Below are positions 49,372 through 58,658 of a stretch of 64,000 bases of DNA, one piece after another. The notes under the pieces were generated by a model, which worked only from the letters and a program-made list of their open reading frames with translations, made no database searches and had not been told where the DNA came from. Each line of letters begins with the position of its first letter. The first letter of the stretch is position 1. Origin of the DNA: Rubrobacter taiwanensis (GTDB taxonomy: Bacteria; Actinomycetota; Rubrobacteria; Rubrobacterales; Rubrobacteraceae); the NCBI RefSeq assembly GCF_004337705.1, contig NZ_SKBU01000004.1, positions 1-64,000 of the forward strand. The letters are read 5' to 3'. Made by a program: the position numbers and the translations under genes.

Positions 49372-50845
49372 GCCCCGGGAGTTCCTGGAGCGTCCCGAGG
49401 CCTTCGGAAAGCCGACGGCCGAGCGGGAGCCGCCGCTTCTGGACCGGCACCTGCATCCGGTAGGCATGCTGCTGGACGCTCTGGGCACGATCCGGCAATG
49501 GATCGGCATCGCCGCCTTTCCCAGTCTCGCCGCCCTCTTCGGGGGCGGACTGCGGCCCGGCACGCTCGTCCTGATCGGCTTCTTCGCGGTGCTGCTGGTG
49601 GTGGGAGCGGCCGTGTGGGGCGTGCTCTCCTGGCGGGCTACGACCTACAGCGTGGCCGGGGACACCTTCACCCTGCGGCGCGGCGTGGTGCAGAAGAGCG
49701 AGCGCTCGCTGCGGCTGGAGCGCATCCAGTCGGTGGATACCGTGCAGGGGGTCATACAGCGCCTCTTCGGCGTGGTGGAGCTGCGAATAGAGACGGCCGG
49801 CGGCGGCTCCGAGCCGGACGTCCGGCTGCCGGCGCTCTCCCGGGAGACGGCGGAGGCGCTGCGGGAGCGGCTGACCCGGGTGCACCGGGAGACAGGGGGC
49901 GGAGAGGAGCCGGAGCGGGAGGTGCTCCGGACGCTGGGCGTCCGGGAGCTGCTGGTGGCCGGGGCGACTTCGGGCCAGGTCGGGGTCGCGGCTTCGCTGC
50001 TGGCCGGGGCCACGCAGTTCGTGCAGCAGGTTCTGCCGGAGACCCTGGCCGCCCGCCTCTTCGAGGCTATCCTGCCACGGGACGCCGGGACCGCGGTGCT
50101 CTACGTTGCGGCGCTGCTCGTCTTCGCGTGGCTGCTCGCCATCGGGGGGACTTTCCTCGCCTACTACGGATTTACGCTCTCCAGGTCCGGGGACCACCTG
50201 CACATCCGGCGCGGGCTGCTGAACCGCTACGAGGCCACCATCCCGCTGGCCCGCATCCAGGCGATCCGGGTCGTGGAGGGCGTGCTCCGGCAGCCGTTCG
50301 GGCTTGCTTACCTCCGGGTGGACAGCGCCGGGTACGGGGCGGAGGAGGGGACCTCTACCACGCTCTATCCACTGCTGCCGGTCAAGGAGGTCCCGGGGCT
50401 GCTGGAGGCAGCCGCACCCGAGTTCGCCGCGCCGGTGCAGGAGGTTGGGCCCGTGCCGCGGCGCGCACTGCGCCGGTACCTGATCCGGGCCGTCGTGCCG
50501 GTCTTGCTTTTGGCTGCTCCCCTCTCCTACTTCTTCTACCCGTGGGGGATGCTCGCCCTGCTGCTGGTCCTGCCGGCGGCGGTCCTCGGCTGGCTCAGGT
50601 TCCGGGCGGCGGGCTGGAACTACGCTTCCGAGCGGCTGACGGTCCGGTTCCGCAACCTGGCCCGCACGACGGTCGTGGTCCCGCGCCGGCGGTTGCAGTC
50701 ACGCACCGTCTCGCAGACGCCCTTCCAGCGTCGGCTGCACCTGGCCAGTCTGGAGGTGCAGGTGGCCTCCGGCTCCACCGGGGCCGGGTTCTCGGTGCTG
50801 GATATGGATGCGGACGACGCACTGAAGCTGCTCGCCCGGCTCTAG
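49361..50845 (+). CDS. Large bPH2-domain membrane protein (YdbT-like)
   Basis: A 494-residue protein with several helix pairs and three bPH2 repeats: TTYSVAGDTFTLRRGVVQKS with RLERIQSVDTVQGVIQRLFG; FTLSRSGDHLHIRRGLLNRY with PLARIQAIRVVEGVLRQPFG; and RLTVRFRNLARTTVVVPRRR with FQRRLHLASLEVQVASGSTG. It starts inside the end of the preceding gene (11-base overlap) and its stop overlaps the convergent sbcC by four bases. Function unknown; relatives are membrane proteins of Firmicutes. Confidence 0.87.
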   Translation: MSSEPREFLERPEAFGKPTAEREPPLLDRHLHPVGMLLDALGTIRQWIGIAAFPSLAALFGGGLRPGTLVLIGFFAVLLVVGAAVWGVLSWRATTYSVAGDTFTLRRGVVQKSERSLRLERIQSVDTVQGVIQRLFGVVELRIETAGGGSEPDVRLPALSRETAEALRERLTRVHRETGGGEEPEREVLRTLGVRELLVAGATSGQVGVAASLLAGATQFVQQVLPETLAARLFEAILPRDAGTAVLYVAALLVFAWLLAIGGTFLAYYGFTLSRSGDHLHIRRGLLNRYEATIPLARIQAIRVVEGVLRQPFGLAYLRVDSAGYGAEEGTSTTLYPLLPVKEVPGLLEAAAPEFAAPVQEVGPVPRRALRRYLIRAVVPVLLLAAPLSYFFYPWGMLALLLVLPAAVLGWLRFRAAGWNYASERLTVRFRNLARTTVVVPRRRLQSRTVSQTPFQRRLHLASLEVQVASGSTGAGFSVLDMDADDALKLLARL

Positions 50846-53694
50846 AGTATCCGCTCCAGATCGCTCTTTCCGGGCTTTAGAACGCGGGTGCGGCTCTTGT
50901 TCTCCCCGTCCTCCTCGACGAGCCAGATCTCGTCCAGGAGCGCCGATTCCTGCACGTCTACGACGTGGGAGATGATGAAGATCTGGCCGAAGGCCCGCTT
51001 GAGCCGGTCGAGGGCCAGGAGCACGTTGTGCCGCCGGTCGGAGTCCAGCGCGCCGAAGACCTCATCCAGCACGATAAATCCCAGAGCCTCCGAGTTGCGG
51101 GCCGAGATCATCTTGGAGAGGGAGACCCGCGCCGCCAGGCTCACGATGTCCGCCTCGCCGCCGGAGAACCGCTCTATGCCGTAGGCGTCCGAGAGGCCGT
51201 CGAAGAGCCGGAGCCCGTAGTTCTCGTCGAACTCGACCCGCTCGTACTTGCCGTCGGTGAGCATGCGGACGAGTTCGCTGGCCTCCCGCTCCAGCGCCGG
51301 GCGTGCGCGGCTGCTCAGCTCTACGTAGAACTCCTTGAAGAGCCGGTTCATCCGCTCCAGGCGCCCGGCCCGGGCGGCCTGCTCGTCGGCCCTCTTCCGG
51401 TCCGCGTCGTATTCCCGGAGCCTACCGGCGACGCTCTCCAGACGGTGTTCCAGGCGGGTGTGCTCCCGCTCCAGCTCGTGCAACCGCTCGCCGAGGGCAT
51501 CGCGCTGGAGCTCGGCCGCTCGCAGCCTCTCTCCGGCGGCCCGGTACTCCGCCTCGTTGAAGGCCAGTCCGGCCAGCCGGGCCTTCAGACTGGAGGCCCG
51601 TTCCCGGCAGCTCTTTCCGGCGGTCTCGGCCTCATCGAGCTCCCGCTCGATCCCGCCCCGGCGGGAGAGGTCGGCACGCAGGACCTCGACCCGGCCCCGG
51701 ACCCCCTCCAGGTGCGCCCTCTCCGCTTCGAGCCGCCGGTGCTCCTCCGCGTCGTAGGCGAGGTCCGCGAGCTGCCGGATCTCGTCCCGCAGCTCCGCGA
51801 CGGATTCCTCGGCGTCCCGGAAGGCCTGAATGCAGCTCGAGATCCCGGCCCCAGCTTCCCGCAGCCGGGTCAGCCACGCCACCCGGTCGGTGGCCCGCCG
51901 GATCTCCTCCTCCGCCGGAGGAGCGGCCGGAAGCTGCGCGCGCAGCTCCTCGACCCGCCGGCGGTCCCGGGCGAGGCTCTCCTCGGCGCTCTTGAGCCGG
52001 GCGGCGGTCTGCGTCCGCCGCTCCTTCAGGAGGGTGAGCTCGCGCAGCCTGCCCGCGACGCTCCGGAGGCGTCCGGAGACGGCGTCGGCCTCTTCCCGGA
52101 GGCGCCCGGCCTCCGCCAGGGCTTCGGCCGCCCGGTCGCGCAGTATCTTCGCCTGACGCTTCTGGGTCTCCACGACCGCCCGGTAGTCGTCGCCATCGAA
52201 CGGCCGGCGGCAGGTGGGGCACTCTCCCTCTGAGCCCGCCGCCTCCACGATCTCCCGGGCCCGGTCCAGGTTCGCCGCCTCCCGCCCGGCGGCCGCTGCC
52301 TCGCCCTCCAGAGCGGCGATCTTCTGCCGGAGATCCTCCTTGCGGCCGCGCAGCCTCTCCGAGAGAGCCTCCAGATCCTCTCCGCCCGAGACCTCCCGGA
52401 TCTCCTCCTCCACCGCGGACAGATCTTCCGCGAGCCCGGCCAGCGCCTCTTCCGCCCGCCGCAGCCCGGCCTCTTCCCGCTCGAGCTCCGCGTGGCGCCG
52501 TCCCAGGTCTTTAAGGCGGTGGAGGCGCTCCTCGGCGGCCCGCAGCGCGTCCGGAGCATGCCGGAGTACCCTGACGGCTTCGTGCATCTGTTCGGTCTCG
52601 TCCTCGATCCGGAGGACCGCCGCCCAGCCCGGCAGCGGCTCCTCGTCGAAGCCGTCCAGGTCCTCCAGCAGCCGGGAGGACCTCACCACGGCCTCCGCCG
52701 CCCGGCGGCGGGCGCGGCCGAGCTCCCGTTTTGCGCGCTCCCGGTCCTCGATCTGGCGGCGGGTCTCGTCCAGTCTCTTCAGCTCCCGCCCCACCCGGGG
52801 CAGGCGCTCCAGGGCGGGCCGGAGGCGCTCCAGTTCGCGCTCCGCTTCGTCCAGCTCCCGCAGGCGCTCCCGCAGCGCCTGTGCCCGGTCCGCCGCACGC
52901 TGCTCTCCGGCGCGCGCCTCCCGGAGCTCCGAGCTCAGGCGGTTGTGCTCCCGGTAGAGCTCCTCCAGCCGCTCCCGCTCCTGGCGGGCGGCGGCAAGCT
53001 CCGAGCTTGCGGCCTCGTGCTCCTTTCGAGCGGCGGCAAGGCGGAGCTGGAGCTCCGCCTTCTCCTCCCGGACGGCGGCGAGCTCCTCCTCCAGCCCTTC
53101 GCGATCTCTTCCCGCCAGCCGCGCTTCCAGGAACTCGGCGCGCTCCCTGACCTTCCGGCGCTCCTCGTTCAGCAGCTCCCGGGCGCGCTCGATCCGGCTG
53201 ATACCGAGCAGCCGCGCTACCTCCCGCTGGCGGCTGATGCCGGTCACGCCGGAGAAGAACTCCAGCTCCTTCTGGCGGGCGAAGAAGGTGGACTCGAACG
53301 CCTTCTGATCCATGCCCAGCAGGTGGTTCTGCACCCAGTCGGAGACTTCCCGCGGGCCGCTCAAGATCTCGCCCCCCATTCCGCTCAGCACCCGGGCCTG
53401 GGCCCGGCCGCTCTGCAGGGTCCGCTCGACGGTGTAGCGGCCGCCGCCGGTATCCAGCGTCACCCGCACGGCGGTCCTGTCCCGGCTGGAGCCGCCGCTC
53501 CAGGGGATCATGTCGTTCTTGAACCGCTCGCCGCCGGCCTGCGGGCCGAAGAAGGCCCAGAGGATGCTCTCGAAGAGCGTGGTCTTCCCGGCCCCGTTGG
53601 CACCCACAACCCCGATGGCTCCCTCCGGGGGCTCCAGCTCCAGCGGGTCGCGGAACTGCTTGTAGTTCTCCAGATACAGGCGCTCCAGGATCAC
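50842..53694 (-). CDS. sbcC: SbcC/Rad50 ATPase
   Basis: A 950-residue SMC-like protein. The N-terminal head has VVGANGAGKTTLFESILWAF (Walker A); long coiled coils run either side of a central zinc hook CPTCRRPF (about residue 490); the C-terminal head has ERFSGGEADIVSLAARVSLS (signature) and GFIVLDEVFGALDSDRR (Walker B, D-loop). With SbcD it opens and trims DNA ends. ATGA overlap with sbcD shows coupling. The ordering NurA-HerA-SbcD-SbcC resembles archaeal Mre11 operons. Confidence 0.94.
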   Translation of the reverse strand: MILERLYLENYKQFRDPLELEPPEGAIGVVGANGAGKTTLFESILWAFFGPQAGGERFKNDMIPWSGGSSRDRTAVRVTLDTGGGRYTVERTLQSGRAQARVLSGMGGEILSGPREVSDWVQNHLLGMDQKAFESTFFARQKELEFFSGVTGISRQREVARLLGISRIERARELLNEERRKVRERAEFLEARLAGRDREGLEEELAAVREEKAELQLRLAAARKEHEAASSELAAARQERERLEELYREHNRLSSELREARAGEQRAADRAQALRERLRELDEAERELERLRPALERLPRVGRELKRLDETRRQIEDRERAKRELGRARRRAAEAVVRSSRLLEDLDGFDEEPLPGWAAVLRIEDETEQMHEAVRVLRHAPDALRAAEERLHRLKDLGRRHAELEREEAGLRRAEEALAGLAEDLSAVEEEIREVSGGEDLEALSERLRGRKEDLRQKIAALEGEAAAAGREAANLDRAREIVEAAGSEGECPTCRRPFDGDDYRAVVETQKRQAKILRDRAAEALAEAGRLREEADAVSGRLRSVAGRLRELTLLKERRTQTAARLKSAEESLARDRRRVEELRAQLPAAPPAEEEIRRATDRVAWLTRLREAGAGISSCIQAFRDAEESVAELRDEIRQLADLAYDAEEHRRLEAERAHLEGVRGRVEVLRADLSRRGGIERELDEAETAGKSCRERASSLKARLAGLAFNEAEYRAAGERLRAAELQRDALGERLHELEREHTRLEHRLESVAGRLREYDADRKRADEQAARAGRLERMNRLFKEFYVELSSRARPALEREASELVRMLTDGKYERVEFDENYGLRLFDGLSDAYGIERFSGGEADIVSLAARVSLSKMISARNSEALGFIVLDEVFGALDSDRRHNVLLALDRLKRAFGQIFIISHVVDVQESALLDEIWLVEEDGENKSRTRVLKPGKSDLERIL

Positions 53695-54839
53695 GACGCC
53701 GCCCGCTCCTCTTCTGCGGCGCTCCGCAGGTACTCCACGCCGCGCTCCAGAAACTCGGCGGCGAACTCCTTCTCCAGCTCGCCGCGCTCCCGCCGGATCT
53801 CTACGAAGCTCCGCAGCTCCTCCTCCAGCGGGCCGAAGGCGGTCGCGGCCGGTTCGCCGGCGGCTTCCGGAGCGGTCTCAGCAGCGCTGATCTCCAGGCT
53901 GAAGTTGAGGCATCGGCTCCGGAGCTCCCGCAGCAGCTCGCGGTCCACCTCGCTGCCGGCCGGGGCGTTTACGACCTTCAGGCGCACGATGGCCCCGTTC
54001 AGCTCGACGGACTCCGCGCGCCGCCGGATCTCCTCGGTCAGCTCCGGACCGGAGAGCCCGCGGGCGTCTATCTTGGGGAGGTCCAGCATGGGGCGGGCGG
54101 GGAGCGGGACGTGCTCCACCCGCACCTCGCCGCCGGAGAAGTCCAGGATCACGAACCCGGTCTCGAAGTCCGCCTCGGCGAAGCTGAAGCGCTCGGTGGC
54201 CCCGGCGTAGTATGAGTTGTGGTTGTGCCGGTGGTGCTTGTGGTAGTGGCCCAGGGCCACGTAGTCGAAGCCCTGGTCCAGCACGCCCGGCGTCAGGTCC
54301 ACGTCGCCGAGCTCGTGGCCGTGGATCCTGAGCCCCGGCACCGTCCCGTGCGTAACCATGATGTTTATCTCCGCCGCCGGGTCCGGGCTCACGACGAGAT
54401 CCCGGTCCAGCACCGCGCCGTGGGGGACGAGGGCGAGCCCCACGGTCGTCTCTCCGGCCTGCGTGGAGTCGTACACCGGCTCGTAGCCGTGGGCGAAGCG
54501 GGCACCGAGCATGTTGGCGTACTCCAGCGCGGCAGTGGTGGAGCGCAGGCGCGGGGTTTCGTGGTTGCCGGCGATGCCGTAGTACGGGATGCCTTCCCGG
54601 AGGATGCGGTCCGTCTGCCGGAGGAAGTCTATGATCACGTGGGTGGCCGGGCGGATGGTGTCGAACACGTCGCCGGAGTGGACGACGAGGTCCACCTCAC
54701 GCCTCAGGATCTCCTCTACCGCCCGCCGGTAGGCTTCCCTGACGTCCACCTCCCGCTGGTTGCGGCTGGTCTCCGGGCAGAGCTTCGCGTACCGGCTGTA
54801 GCCCAGGTGCGTATCCGAGATGTGTGCGACCCTAACCAC
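53691..54839 (-). CDS. sbcD: SbcD/Mre11 nuclease
   Basis: About 382 residues. The calcineurin-like phosphoesterase motifs are VAHISDTHLGYS, VVHSGDVFDTI, YGIAGNHETPRL, IMVTHGTVPG and YVALGHYHKHHRHN. The GTG at 54839 overlaps the herA stop by 8 bases and puts the first motif at the N-terminus; a longer ATG start at 54923 would run deep into herA and is less likely. It is the Mn-dependent exo/endonuclease partner of SbcC. Confidence 0.93.
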   Translation of the reverse strand: MVRVAHISDTHLGYSRYAKLCPETSRNQREVDVREAYRRAVEEILRREVDLVVHSGDVFDTIRPATHVIIDFLRQTDRILREGIPYYGIAGNHETPRLRSTTAALEYANMLGARFAHGYEPVYDSTQAGETTVGLALVPHGAVLDRDLVVSPDPAAEINIMVTHGTVPGLRIHGHELGDVDLTPGVLDQGFDYVALGHYHKHHRHNHNSYYAGATERFSFAEADFETGFVILDFSGGEVRVEHVPLPARPMLDLPKIDARGLSGPELTEEIRRRAESVELNGAIVRLKVVNAPAGSEVDRELLRELRSRCLNFSLEISAAETAPEAAGEPAATAFGPLEEELRSFVEIRRERGELEKEFAAEFLERGVEYLRSAAEEERAAS

Positions 54840-56874
54840 GGCCCCGGTCGTCCTCCGGCGGACCGAAGCCGCGGCGGAAGGGAGAGTCTCCGAAGCCGAA
54901 CCCGCTCTCGCGTCCGAGCTCACGCTTGAGCATCCTGTAGGGGTCTCTCGTCCCGCCGTTGCGGCAGACAGCGGAGATCTTGTCCAGCAGCTCCAGGATC
55001 TGCTCCTCGGACGCTCCGGCTATGTCCTCCCGGATCTTGGGCAGGGGCGGGGGGCGGTGGTTGAGGCCGCGGAGGGTGCTCTGCACCGCTTCGGCCAGAT
55101 CCCCGCTCTTCGTTCCGAAGATGTCGGTGCCCTGCTTGCCCATCAGGACCGGCGGGCGCGGGAAGCGGCCGAAGACCGGCACGGCATAGTGGGCGTGGCG
55201 CAGCAAGAGGCGCCCCTTCTCCAACTGCAGCAGCTCATCGCGCGTGGTCTGGGAGAAGGAGCGGTAGCTGGCGTTCGTGATCTCCTCGTCTCCTATCCTG
55301 CCGTAGAGGCTGGTCGCGGCGTTGCCGATGACCTCCTCGTCCACCTTGCTGCGGAACTGCTGTGCCCCAAAGAGGGTGAGCCTGAGGTGGCGGCCCCGGG
55401 CTGAGATGTCTACGAGCGTGTCCTTGAGCGAGGAGCTCTTCGCCCCGGAGGGGGCGTACTTGTTCAGCTCGTCCACGAAGATTATGAGCTTGTCCACGTT
55501 CAATTCGCCCTTCTCGGCCTTCTCCCAGATGCTGCGGATCACGCTCGTCACGATGAGATCCTGGGGCACGCCGGAGAGCCGGGAGATGTCCACGACGCGC
55601 ATCTCCCGGTCTTCGAAGGGATCGTCCACCCGCGGGGCGTCGCCGTACTCCACCCGGCCGTGCACCAGCAGCCCGGCGCACTTGCTGGGCAGGTTGGAGA
55701 AGCGGTTGTAGGCCTTGGCTATGGTAGCCGTGTGGTGTCCCCTCCAGCCGGTGGCCTCCTTCTCGGCCATCTCCTCCTGGGCCCGGTCTATCTCGTCGAA
55801 GAGCTCGCTCATGGTCCGGACCCTCTGGGACCTCAGGTACTCCACAAACCCGCGGAACTTGTCGTCGTAGTCTGCGGGGTCGAAGACGTAGCCGGCGTAG
55901 GGCAGCACGTCGCCCAGCTCCCAGACGATGGGGTAGACGCACAGGCTCTCTCCGGGCGTGTTGCGCAGGGTGTTAAGGCGCCGGGGGGAGATCTCAGACA
56001 CCCGCACCTCCCGCTCTTTGGGGTCCATCCCGGGCCTTAGAGGGGCGAAGATCTTGAGGTTCTCGAACGGTTCCACGCGCAGGCCGAGGTCCTCATACAT
56101 CCTCCGCTCCTCGTCGGAGAGCCCCCTGACCCCGGCCTCCTCGTACCGGGCGGCGAGGGCGGGGTCGTCGGCGGGGGGCTCCACGGGTTTGTCCAGAAAG
56201 AGCAGGTCTGCGCCCTTGACGTTGAACATGAGCGCGGCCACCTTCTTCTTACCGGCGTTCTGGAAGATGCTCGCGATGGTGAAGAGCGCGTGGCTGGTCT
56301 TGGTGGAGAGGCCGCTCATGCCGGTTATGTTCATGTGGCCGGCCTCGGGGCCGAGCAGGTAATCCTCATCCACGTACAGCGGGGTGCGCTGCGGCGCGCC
56401 GCCCGCCTGGTTGCCGTTCTCGTGCAGGAGCATCGGGATCGGGGTTCCGGAGAAGTCTTCCCGGCCGAGGGCGAACTCTATGGCGGAGCGGGTGGCGAAG
56501 TATACCGGACCGCTGCGCACCGGACGCCGGGACTTCCCGTGCCCCGAGCGGTGCCGGGTAGCGAGTACACGGGCGCGGAAGACCAGGATCTCCACCCGCT
56601 CGGAGAGGGCTTCGAGGGCGGCGTCGCCGTCGCGGGCGTAGAAGTCGTCCAGGAAGCTGGCGAGGTCCGAGTAGCGCCGGGGGTCGTCCAGAACGGCGAC
56701 GGCCGTTGCATCCTCGGACTCGGCAGCGACGATGTGCCCGATGTCCAGCTTTCGGGCGGCCTCGGACTCCGCCGTCCAGAAGTAGAACTCGTGGGCGGTG
56801 GCTGGATACTCCTCGCTGGTCACGACCCGGCCCACGGGACCGGCGTCCAGATCCAGAAACTCCCTGTGCAGCAC
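54832..56874 (-). CDS. herA: HerA-family DNA translocase/ATPase
   Basis: A 680-residue HerA/FtsK-like ATPase (DUF87). A HAS-barrel-like N-terminus (AGPVGRVVTSEEYPATAHEF) precedes the ATPase. The nucleotide loop is MNITGMSGLSTKTSHALFTI, where the usual GxTGSGKT is replaced by SG-x-STKT; Walker B is KLIIFVDELNKYAPS; arginine-finger parts follow (DISARGRHLRLTLFGAQQFR). Hexameric HerA drives the NurA nuclease at DNA ends. The nurA gene ends 6 bases upstream and sbcD overlaps downstream. GTG start. Confidence 0.9.
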   Translation of the reverse strand: MLHREFLDLDAGPVGRVVTSEEYPATAHEFYFWTAESEAARKLDIGHIVAAESEDATAVAVLDDPRRYSDLASFLDDFYARDGDAALEALSERVEILVFRARVLATRHRSGHGKSRRPVRSGPVYFATRSAIEFALGREDFSGTPIPMLLHENGNQAGGAPQRTPLYVDEDYLLGPEAGHMNITGMSGLSTKTSHALFTIASIFQNAGKKKVAALMFNVKGADLLFLDKPVEPPADDPALAARYEEAGVRGLSDEERRMYEDLGLRVEPFENLKIFAPLRPGMDPKEREVRVSEISPRRLNTLRNTPGESLCVYPIVWELGDVLPYAGYVFDPADYDDKFRGFVEYLRSQRVRTMSELFDEIDRAQEEMAEKEATGWRGHHTATIAKAYNRFSNLPSKCAGLLVHGRVEYGDAPRVDDPFEDREMRVVDISRLSGVPQDLIVTSVIRSIWEKAEKGELNVDKLIIFVDELNKYAPSGAKSSSLKDTLVDISARGRHLRLTLFGAQQFRSKVDEEVIGNAATSLYGRIGDEEITNASYRSFSQTTRDELLQLEKGRLLLRHAHYAVPVFGRFPRPPVLMGKQGTDIFGTKSGDLAEAVQSTLRGLNHRPPPLPKIREDIAGASEEQILELLDKISAVCRNGGTRDPYRMLKRELGRESGFGFGDSPFRRGFGPPEDDRGRG

Positions 56875-56880
56875 TCTCCT

Positions 56881-58017
56881 CTATCCTCCCTGCAAGTTGG
56901 CTATCAGGCGTTCGAGCCGCGCCCGGGTGCGCCGCTGGTCCGCGACCAGGGGCTTGAGCATCTTCTCGACGTGGTGGATGGGGTAGATCATGGAGGCCCA
57001 GCGCGGATCGGGCCGGGCGAGCGGCACGCGCTCGGCCAGGAGCCAGCGCGTAATCTCGTCCATCTCCTCCGGCCGGGGATCCCGGCTGACCGCGAAGGTG
57101 CGCCGGATCTCCAGCCGGACGAGCCCTTCCATGGCGTCCGCTCCGTCCGGGGCGGGCATGAGCCGCACGTACCACGAGGCGCGTTCGTCTTCGGGGTGCC
57201 CGGCCGCGGCCCGCGCGACCTGCCACGGCGGGACGAAGGCGGTCGTGCGGCGGCCTGCTCCGAGCTCGAGTAGCATCCGGGCCTGCTCGCCGCCGAAGAA
57301 GAGCTTGCCGGAGCTCTTGGCGATCCCCACGGCCCGTTCTGCGGGTAGCGGGAGCTGTCCGTCGACCGCGATCCAGTCCCCGCCCGTCTCCAGAGCCGAC
57401 CAGCGCTCCAGCAGCAGCCGCTCCAGACCCTCCCGTAGCGAGCGGACCTTGGCCCGGGCCTGCTGCTTGAGCCCGGCGTAGTCTGCCGGGTCTGCTCCGG
57501 TGCCTTGCTGCGGGGTTGAGTCTGCGAGGACCATGGGGGCGCCGGCCGGGATCCGGCCGGGATCGCCGGGGAGAAGCGGTATGCCCGCCTCCAGCACCGC
57601 TTCGAAGAGCCGGCGGGCCCCGGAGCGGGGCAGCACGAGCGCCCGCAGGATCTGCGGCGCGCCGTCCAGCTCCATCCGGTGCAGCCGGCGCTCCCGCCGC
57701 TGCGCGACGGCTGCGGCGACGGTGGCCAGAACGATCGGGACGGTTCCCGCCCGGCCGAGTTCGTAGGTCACCTGCACCCCGTCCAGAAAGTAAGCCAGCC
57801 GGGAGGAGCCGTCCGGATCTCCCGGGTGACGCTCGGTGACCGGGTCTGCCTCGAACGCTTCCACGGCGTCCCCCCCGCGGGGGTGCTCGGTCTCTCCCGG
57901 GAGCTCCGGCTCCAGCTGCCCGCCGCCCGCGCTCAGGCGCACCCCGCTCCGGCGGGCTGCCTGAAATGCCTCTTTCAGCCGGTCTACGAAGTCGGCCGTC
58001 GATCCTCCGCTGCGCAT
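56881..58017 (-). CDS. nurA: NurA-family 5'-3' nuclease
   Basis: A 378-residue protein with NurA features: RLAYFLDGVQVTYELGRAGT (first catalytic Asp), GDWIAVDGQLPLPAERAVGI (second Asp), and the C-terminal MIYPIHHVEKMLKPLVADQR that forms part of the active site and HerA contact. The HerA gene begins 6 bases after its stop. In archaea NurA and HerA resect DNA ends that Mre11-Rad50 prepare. It is less conserved than HerA, so the call rests on motifs and context together. Confidence 0.85.
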   Translation of the reverse strand: MRSGGSTADFVDRLKEAFQAARRSGVRLSAGGGQLEPELPGETEHPRGGDAVEAFEADPVTERHPGDPDGSSRLAYFLDGVQVTYELGRAGTVPIVLATVAAAVAQRRERRLHRMELDGAPQILRALVLPRSGARRLFEAVLEAGIPLLPGDPGRIPAGAPMVLADSTPQQGTGADPADYAGLKQQARAKVRSLREGLERLLLERWSALETGGDWIAVDGQLPLPAERAVGIAKSSGKLFFGGEQARMLLELGAGRRTTAFVPPWQVARAAAGHPEDERASWYVRLMPAPDGADAMEGLVRLEIRRTFAVSRDPRPEEMDEITRWLLAERVPLARPDPRWASMIYPIHHVEKMLKPLVADQRRTRARLERLIANLQGG

Positions 58018-58058
58018 TACCAGAGAGTATACGCAGCGGGTGGTCGGAATTCAGCGGC

Positions 58059-58658
58059 TCAGGGCTTCGGGGGAGCGTCCGGAGCTCGTTCCGGCGGCGG
58101 TACCGGCAGCTCGAACTGCCGCCCGGCCAGCGCGACTGCGCGCCGGAAGCTGCGCCGCTCCGCGGGGGTCTCCCCGTATGCCCCGCGGGCCATCCTGAGG
58201 ATTCTGCGGGCCTCGCCGCGCTGCTTTTCGTCGTTGGAGAGCTGTTTGGAGAACTCGTAGACGAGGTCGCCGCTCTCCGCCCGGTAGAAGTGGAGGTAGA
58301 GGTCCTTCTGTTTGCCGAGACCGGTGAGGACGGCATCCCCGCTTACCTGCGCGACGTCCAGCACGGCGGCGGCGCTCAGGGGCTCGCCGTCCGGCGGGTA
58401 GGCGCTGAGTGCCAGGCGTACCACGGGGCCGTAGGAGGTCTTGTAGAGCTCGAGGCGCCGCACGAGCGAGACTCTCCCCCGGATGCGCTCTATGTCTCTC
58501 CTCTCCGCCGCGACCACGACGTGCGCCTGCGGCGGCCGCATGGAGGTGCGCGTCTGGGCAGCTACCACCCGCGCCTGCGGCCCCTGCTCCGCCGCCGCGG
58601 CGGCGATGCTCTGCCGGACGCGGTCGGGCAGCCTTAGTCCGCCGGTCTTCTCGCTCAC
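58059..58658 (-). CDS. Unknown protein in the nurA-herA operon, 199 aa
   Basis: A soluble, basic protein with LELYKTSYGPVVRLALSAYP, QKDLYLHFYRAESGDLVYEF and a Pro-rich tail. It starts with ATGA overlap on the dipeptidase gene and ends 41 bases before nurA, so it is in the operon. No known motif is visible. It could be an accessory of the repair complex, which cannot be shown from sequence. Confidence 0.7.
   Translation of the reverse strand: MSEKTGGLRLPDRVRQSIAAAAAEQGPQARVVAAQTRTSMRPPQAHVVVAAERRDIERIRGRVSLVRRLELYKTSYGPVVRLALSAYPPDGEPLSAAAVLDVAQVSGDAVLTGLGKQKDLYLHFYRAESGDLVYEFSKQLSNDEKQRGEARRILRMARGAYGETPAERRSFRRAVALAGRQFELPVPPPERAPDAPPKP

Noticed and set aside
52492-54210. A 572-codon open frame on the plus strand
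   Set aside because: It is antisense to sbcC and sbcD and has low-complexity Leu/Ala/Pro/Arg composition.
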